Source: Mesocentrotus franciscanus
Taxonomy: Eukaryota > Echinodermata > Echinoidea > Camarodonta > Strongylocentrotidae
Assembly (NCBI GenBank): GCA_037976565.1
Contig: CP137669.1
Location: 36,854,912 to 36,918,911, forward strand
DNA length: 64,000 nucleotides
Direction of reading: 5' to 3'
The translations under genes and the position numbers were made by a program. The stretch's first letter is position 1. Each line of letters opens with the position of its first letter. Positions 58,120-64,000 of this stretch are shown here, piece after piece. The notes under the pieces were generated by a model. The model did no database searches, had not been told where the DNA came from, and worked only from the letters and a program-made list of their open reading frames with translations.

Positions 58120-58842
58120 CATAATAATCTATATGTCCTTGGAAAGCTTTAATTAACCTTATTTTTGGCTGCAAGATCTCGTTAATATGTGCAAAATAAC
58201 ATTTGACATTTTGACTGCTCAAAGGGATCAAGCGACTTCATCTGTCAAGTACTTAATGTCAATGTGGGATCTAATGGAGCTCAGTAGATGCTCAAAATAC
58301 ACCGAGCCAGGGTTCCTTAAGCCGAGAGAGCTACTCTGATGTATCTAACGGAATCCAATTAAATGCTTTCCTGTGCAATCATTAGAAGTAATGTGACATG
58401 CATATACCACTGCAGGCTTATTATCAATGTAAAGTGATTTAAGATGTAGGGTAGGCAATGCATTGCCCATTAATATAGAGACGTGATAAGTTTTCAGACG
58501 TTCAGTACATGTATTGCCACTTTTGTTCAATACTCTGATACATGTACATGTGTATGTTGATGCCATAGCAACTACTGGAAACAATTTTTTGTTCAAAGGC
58601 ATTGCTTAACAATGCCAAATCTGAGATGCATGGCCCTACGTGTTATCAGCGTCTGTGATATGGTGTAATATTGTCATCCTAAAAATGCGCTTCAAAATGA
58701 TAAAAAATAGTGTTATAAAAACCGTTTTCCCACTGTTTTTGAAATTTTGAATTCCAATCATAAATATCTTGATAATCAGACGGGCGATCGGCTTGTAAAC
58801 GTCATGGGATTCCTGACTGACCTACATGTAGAGGTTTATAAT

Positions 58843-60458
58843 TAGGTGGGCTGTATAAAATACAGACCACCTTATGTTTTCGTTAGAATTGCCTTTATTA
58901 TTTATTATTCTTTATTTATTTTTCTTATTTCCACCCACTTTTTTGTTAGCAAGATAATTTGAAAATGGCTCAGTCAAATGCCTTGAAATTTGGCACACAT
59001 ATGTATAGGCATATGGAAAAATCAAAATAACGTTTTCAACCTTGACCTTGACTGATGACGTCATCTAGGCGCCATTTTGTAAAATTTTCTGAAAATCTAC
59101 TCATGATCATATCTTCATAACGAAAAGTCGTTTCTCATTCATATTTATCATGATCAAGGTCAATATCTGTCCGGTCAATTTCAGGTCAAAACGCGCGATG
59201 CGTACGTCCGTGAGGGCGCGCAAAATTTCAAAATGCTCCAAATCGTCTCAAATTCATTTTGGATACGTTTAGGCCATTTTAAGCATTTTGCAAAAACGCG
59301 CACACGCCATGCGCGCGCGCGTACTGGCATCTTGCAACATAGAATCGCCAATTTTCACTGCCATCATATTTGGCACATTTTTCCAAGCATTTTGATACCT
59401 TGTTCACCTTCTTCTGACCAGTAATAACGCAATGAGCGTCCGTTCAAGAAACATGTCCGTGCGCGAGCTCTTGTAATACATAGCATATATGGGCAAAAAC
59501 ATGCCTATACAAAATTCATTGTAACTCTTCAGAATGGATGGGAACTCCCAAATTTTTTCATATTTGGATAGATTATGAGTCGGAGATATGATTTCATGTC
59601 TCATTTGACCATTAATCATGACGTCATCATAATGGCCTCCGAACTCAAAATTTCAATTTGCATATTATGACGTCAGCATATTTTTGGAAAATTGATTGTA
59701 TCTCTGTAAATATTGATTGATTTTCTTCCAAATTTTGATATGTTCTAGCTGAGACAATTTTCTACAAATGCAGTTTACACGATTTTTCATTTTGACAAAG
59801 GCATCATGGCGTATTTTTGCGATTAAAGGAGGCATGTCAATTTTTCACATTTTGCGTGTATTCTCTATGGGACATGACTTTTTTCAAAACTGGATTCTAC
59901 ATTCCCATCTTTCGCGAGCAATATCTCCGTCGTTTTAGTTTTGTTTTCGCTGAGCTTCGAGTATGTTGTAGCTGAGACAATAAGCTATCACAAATGTGCC
60001 CTTTATTTTTCGATCAGATGCCGGGATCATGCTCATATTTCACTTGCAAAGTGGGATTTGAGAATTCCATTTTCTGTTCACGTGTAATGTCTATGTGGAT
60101 TATTTTGGTATATTGGTCGCAATTGACTTGAAACGTTGCATGTTGATAGGTAAGAAAACATATTTGATATGAAAACACAAAATCGAGAATATGCATATTT
60201 CATTATGTTATTTAGTTTTTAAGGTTAAAGGTCAAATATACTGTACATGGTTTCTCTAAAACAATGCTTTATTGTATAGACATGAAATTTGGCACATTAA
60301 TAGACCTGAATAAGAGGATTATTTCAAAAATTAAGGTCAAATCATGCCAATGGAATCTTAACTACTTAGTATGTAAATTAGGATCAAAGGTCAAACATTT
60401 CACCGATCACTATCTCACTAACCATGTGTGGGATACACTAATTGGAACAGCCCACCTA
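58843..60458. mobile_element. 1.6-kb element with TAGGTGGGCTGT termini and three CRE sites
   Basis: TAGGTGGGCTGT (58843-58854) and ACAGCCCACCTA (60447-60458) are perfect 12-base inverted ends with TA outermost. No transposase frame. The interior repeats short phrases: TTTGGCACA at about 58992, 59370 and 60283, and TGACGTCA at 59056-59063, 59619-59626 and 59668-59675. Local GC-rich CGCGCGCG sequence lies near 59300. Confidence 0.65.
59056..59675. promoter_or_regulatory. Three full CRE/ATF palindromes (TGACGTCA)
   Basis: Exact 8-base TGACGTCA at 59056, 59619 and 59668. This is the consensus for CREB/ATF dimers. They lie in a mobile element, so function is speculative. Confidence 0.5.
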
Positions 60459-61174
60459 TACTTGTTCCGAAACAAGTATTACATGTCTAGTTATGATTGC
60501 AGCATGAGCTAAATCCAGGATTTTGTTTTAGAATCTGAGACAAAGGTACCCAATCCCTTTAAAATACCATTTATAACCTTGCTGCCATTTTTTAAAACTT
60601 TATTTGTTTGTTTTGTCTTGTTTATCTTTTTTCTCTTCAAATAGTTATCAAGCTTTTAAAAAAAAACACAATCTTCCATTTTTTTTTTGGAGAGAGAAAT
60701 GGTTAAAACTTGATCAAAAACCTAAAAGGACAAAAATTCAGGTTCCTTTGACCAGTACCTGAAAGAAAGTTGATCATAGACCTTTTGATTGATTGATTTG
60801 TTGATCAACTCAATTGGTAATTCATCCCTGCTGACCTGATTTACAGGTGATTAATTTCAAGTTTAGATTTTCAGTTTAGATTTTCAGTTTCCTGACATGT
60901 CATTGTTATTCAAAATTGTCATTGTTATTGTTATTCAAAATTATTGTGTAGGAAGGTCTTCATATTCTGTTCATTTTGGATGTGAATAAAGAATACTTGA
61001 TTGAGAATTAGTCTTCCTGATTGCTATTGATTATATGGGACATTTGGCCTGAAGTCTTATCTGAGGAAATTGTATCATTTTAGTGTTTCAGTTGTCAAAC
61101 AAGGTATCAACAATATTGGACCACCAAATTTCCTATGATGTTGTGTTGATTTTACATGCAGCTTCCTTCTATCA

Positions 61175-61570
61175 CTAAGGGTGCATTTATGCTCAACTTT
61201 TTCTGGCCAGAATGAGGCTTTTGTTACGTGGTTAGTTCAGAACACGGTTGCACCCTTTCTCATTTTCGTAGAATCACCGATAAACGGCGATCGTAAACTC
61301 ACAAAAAGGTGTGTTTACGATCGGCGATTCTCCAAAAAGACGGTTTCTGGGGAAGCATAAACGCACAATCATTTGTAAACACGTTTAAATGATGTTCCCG
61401 GGGTCAACGTAGCATGCGCAGTGCAGGTTTGCGAATCCAGCTGCAGAGCCCGAAGTTGCCTGGAGGAGCCGGAGAAGGGGAGCATAAACAGTACACATAC
61501 GATGAGCGTTTACGATGAGCGTTTCAAATCGCTCGTTCTGCCTTCAAAAGTGAGCATAAACGCATCCTAA
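61175..61570. mobile_element. MITE, AAGGGTGCATTTATGCTCAA termini
   Basis: The left end CTAAGGGTGCATTTATGCTC pairs with AGCATAAACGCATCCTAA on the right, with some mismatches. The inner hairpins are strong: GATCGTAAAC with GTTTACGATC (about 61289-61322). Several GCATAAACG direct repeats. Non-coding. Confidence 0.75.
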
Positions 61571-62410
61571 GATATATACATGAAGCTCAAAACATTTCCC
61601 CTGACTTTTGTTATCATTCATTTAGGTTTTGTCAAATAAATCAATGGACTCCAGGTCCTGGATTTTCATTGCCATGGCAACAAAGAACAAAGACCCCACG
61701 CTAAAATTTCACACAGGCCTATAACTTTTAGGCCTGTATATCCATATGTGTTCAACTACAGTTTACATGTACATTGCATGGTAGGTACATTTCATGATAC
61801 ATGTGATGTATGTCCATTTAAAAAAAAGCCAAGGTCATTGGTGTAGCCATAAAATGCTTTGTATGTTCCTGTGGCGGAAAAAACAAAATGGGATCTTGAT
61901 CAAGTTCATAGTAACAGGAAGTACAGATCCAACAGGAAGGGTGTTTTGCTGCATCAGACTAGTTCTGGTCGTGGAAAGTAAAGACCCTAGTAAAGACAGG
62001 ATGACATTGGAATCTTATGTGGTATACCAAGTTTTATGGGGTACTATTATTATGTTTGGCACCCATAAAAGCAGGGTTAATGTGGTTCTCGATTCATCTA
62101 TTCTTCCATGTATTTTTAACTGAACATAGTAATGTGTGTGGTTTTACTTCTAGGAGATTAGTTTGCATTACCTGGGTCACACCAACGAGCCAAACTGACT
62201 ACAGACAGAACAAACAATTACATTTACCCCAGTGGCCGAAAATTGGTTGGTTCAGAGTCAAGTCTCAAGTTGGTTTGGCAGTGTGAACATGTAACTGAGG
62301 TATACATGTACATGTATGTATAAGAGGTGTAATGCATGGTAAAGAAAATGATTTTATTCACAAAGACTACCTTTAAGCAAAATTTGCTGGAATAAATGCA
62401 AACTTTAGAA
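61571..62410. other. Non-coding stretch, no gene seen
   Basis: Overlapping plus frames of about 109 and 89 codons occur here but show no domain and no codon pattern that argues for coding. Confidence 0.35.
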
Positions 62411-62490
62411 TATATTCTTATCAGAGCCAGAATGGCATTAACCATGTATTACAGTATATGAGTTGATGCTCTTCTCACTCCAAATAGATG
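62411..62490. mobile_element. Palindromic element, decayed copy
   Basis: TCAGAGCCAGAATGGCATTA on the left and GAGTTGATGCTCTTCTCACT on the right correspond to the two arms of the palindrome at 6921-7008. Confidence 0.5.
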
Positions 62491-64000
62491 AATTATTTTC
62501 ATGTAAACCCCACCCTGAAACATTGTAACTATTATTGGGCATGGAGGAGAAACATCAAATCCTCTTACTGCTAAGTAAGATCTCAAACACAGTCCTCAAA
62601 GTCTTTCTTCGGATTATCTTCCCCTTCATAAGCAACATTCTAAAGTCCATAATTGTTTGGAATCTGTAGTAAGAATCTAATAAACCATCTTGTAATTCTT
62701 GAAGGTTTGTTAGGCAGGTTTAATCTGGAAGCAGTAGCAGTCTTGAACAAGATAATCCTATTAGAATTAGATTTGTGTCAGCGAAGACACCATTGTTTCT
62801 CTCCAAGTCTTCTGTGTGGACTTTTATTCAAGGGCTTGTTTCAGTATGAGTCATAAGACCTTCAGATGAATGAATTTAAGATGGATGTCCAGTGTCTCTA
62901 GAGTAAGTTTTTTTTTTTTTATAGTTTGAGATGATTTATTACCAGGGACATCAGGTAGATGCCCATTATTTCTCAAGGCCTCACGTTATTAGGAACAAAT
63001 TTTGCCAACAAATTTGGAAACCTTGTTCCAATAAGCAGAAAAAAAGAAAGAAATTAAAAATAAAACTAGGAAGTTCCTCACATTTTACCTTAGACAAGGG
63101 TTGAGAAATTGTCCTAACAAGCAAGCAAGAAAAAATGTTTTTACTAACTAGTGTATAAGAGAGTTTTTTGGAATTGATAAAGTTCCAGATAATATTAATT
63201 TTGTGCAAACAAAATTTTCAATAGAGAGAGATGGGGGTGGGGGATGTCACATGATTTGCATTCATGCCTTTTCTTTAGTTGCATTCCCTCTATACAACTT
63301 CAGTGGATATGAAATTAGAAAAATATTGTTAACATTATGCCTGTCAAAATGATGACATTTGTGACAACTGACACATTTAAATCCACTTCTCTCCCCATCC
63401 TTCTCCAGTGATGAAATCATACTGTAGTCAGAAGTCGGAATATCTGTCATGACAAGCCTGTCAAAATATCAGAAAGAGACATGATTGCCAATTTGAGACA
63501 TAATAGTAAAGACGGCTATCACCTTGCAATGTTCTCTCAGATGGGAATACACGTCTCATCTTTCATGGACACTATCACCTCCTCTCGTTATGACAAAAAT
63601 TATGAGTCACGCTTATATCCAGTAGCTGAAACTCCGGCAAACTACACTTACGGTGGTATTGCCAATTTACTGTAATTAGATGAGATAACGGTTTCATTAA
63701 GTAGGCCATGTTGTCTTGAATTCAGTCATTAACCATCTGGCGGCGGGATGAGTTTCGCCAGAGTCGGTGGCAGTTCCGTTCTGCTTCCCCTTCAAGGATG
63801 TCTCACACTCTCATGGACTCCATACAGACAAATGCCAAGATTGTTTTCCACGACTCTACATCTGTCTCGTGATCTGTTGCTTCAAAAGAAGATATATTTG
63901 GTCGTTTCCGTGCCGATTGCAGGATTAAAAAGGACCAATTTGTCAACTTTTGTCTGATCACAAGTTGTCACAGTCTGACCTCTTTTATTAAATTTTAGTA
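62491..64000. other. Repeat-poor stretch, no gene proven
   Basis: No repeat from the rest of the window appears here. Two plus-strand frames at 63481-63675 and 63748-63957 have more even composition than most accidental frames, but no domain or splice model supports them. The segment 63400-63960 could be unique regulatory or exonic sequence. Confidence 0.3.

Noticed and set aside
57543..58156. GC-rich frames suggesting an exon
   Set aside because: They fall wholly within the 56861-58119 element and follow its internal inverted repeats.
61794..62286. Two overlapping plus-strand frames of 109 and 89 codons
   Set aside because: Overlapping in different frames with no domain; neither shows coding-like composition or splice context.

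Overview
The window looks like nuclear DNA of an invertebrate deuterostome, most likely a sea urchin or another echinoderm. The reasons are an AT-rich, intron-rich layout, very frequent TACATGTA and AGGCCTAC-type palindromes, tRNA-derived SINEs ending in ATT or ACT repeats, and a dense mixed population of short hairpin DNA transposons (MITEs). The species assignment is inference; no marker here fixes it.

Only one host protein-coding gene could be reconstructed. It is the bHLH-leucine-zipper factor Max, on the minus strand from the ATG at 27205-27203 to the stop at 10047-10045. Five coding exons (27167-27205, 27036-27074, 14330-14437, 12566-12689, 10045-10256) have GT/AG boundaries and join without a frame error into 173 residues. 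Max is the obligate dimer partner of Myc, Mxd/Mad, Mnt and Mga and binds CACGTG. Its start codon region has a CACGTG E-box about 100 bp upstream and a second, inside a 14-bp palindrome, just inside intron 2. Intron 2 is 12.6 kb long and full of hairpin elements.

Region by region: 1-5.4 kb is repeats (a hairpin MITE, two SINE families, a LINE 3' end, a TA microsatellite). 5.4-10.0 kb is AT-rich sequence downstream of the Max stop, probably 3' UTR plus flank. 10.0-27.2 kb is Max. 27.2-34.0 kb is intergenic, with a minisatellite-cored foldback element and two minus-strand LINE remnants, one with recognisable reverse transcriptase motifs. Around 34.08-34.17 kb there is a CpG-richer stretch with an ETS-type motif and a possible splice donor, which could be a plus-strand promoter and non-coding first exon (weak). 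34.2-64 kb contains no exon I can defend; it holds many MITEs, two clear transposon-in-transposon insertions, two hAT-like elements with 6-bp target duplications, and a 1.6-kb element carrying three full CRE palindromes.

I saw no operon, CRISPR array, functional tRNA or rRNA, virus or toxin gene. The most unusual content is the repeat biology: many unrelated hairpin elements with TTAAAGG/CCTTTAA ends, nested insertions that give relative ages, and a 744-bp near-perfect foldback inside a Max intron.
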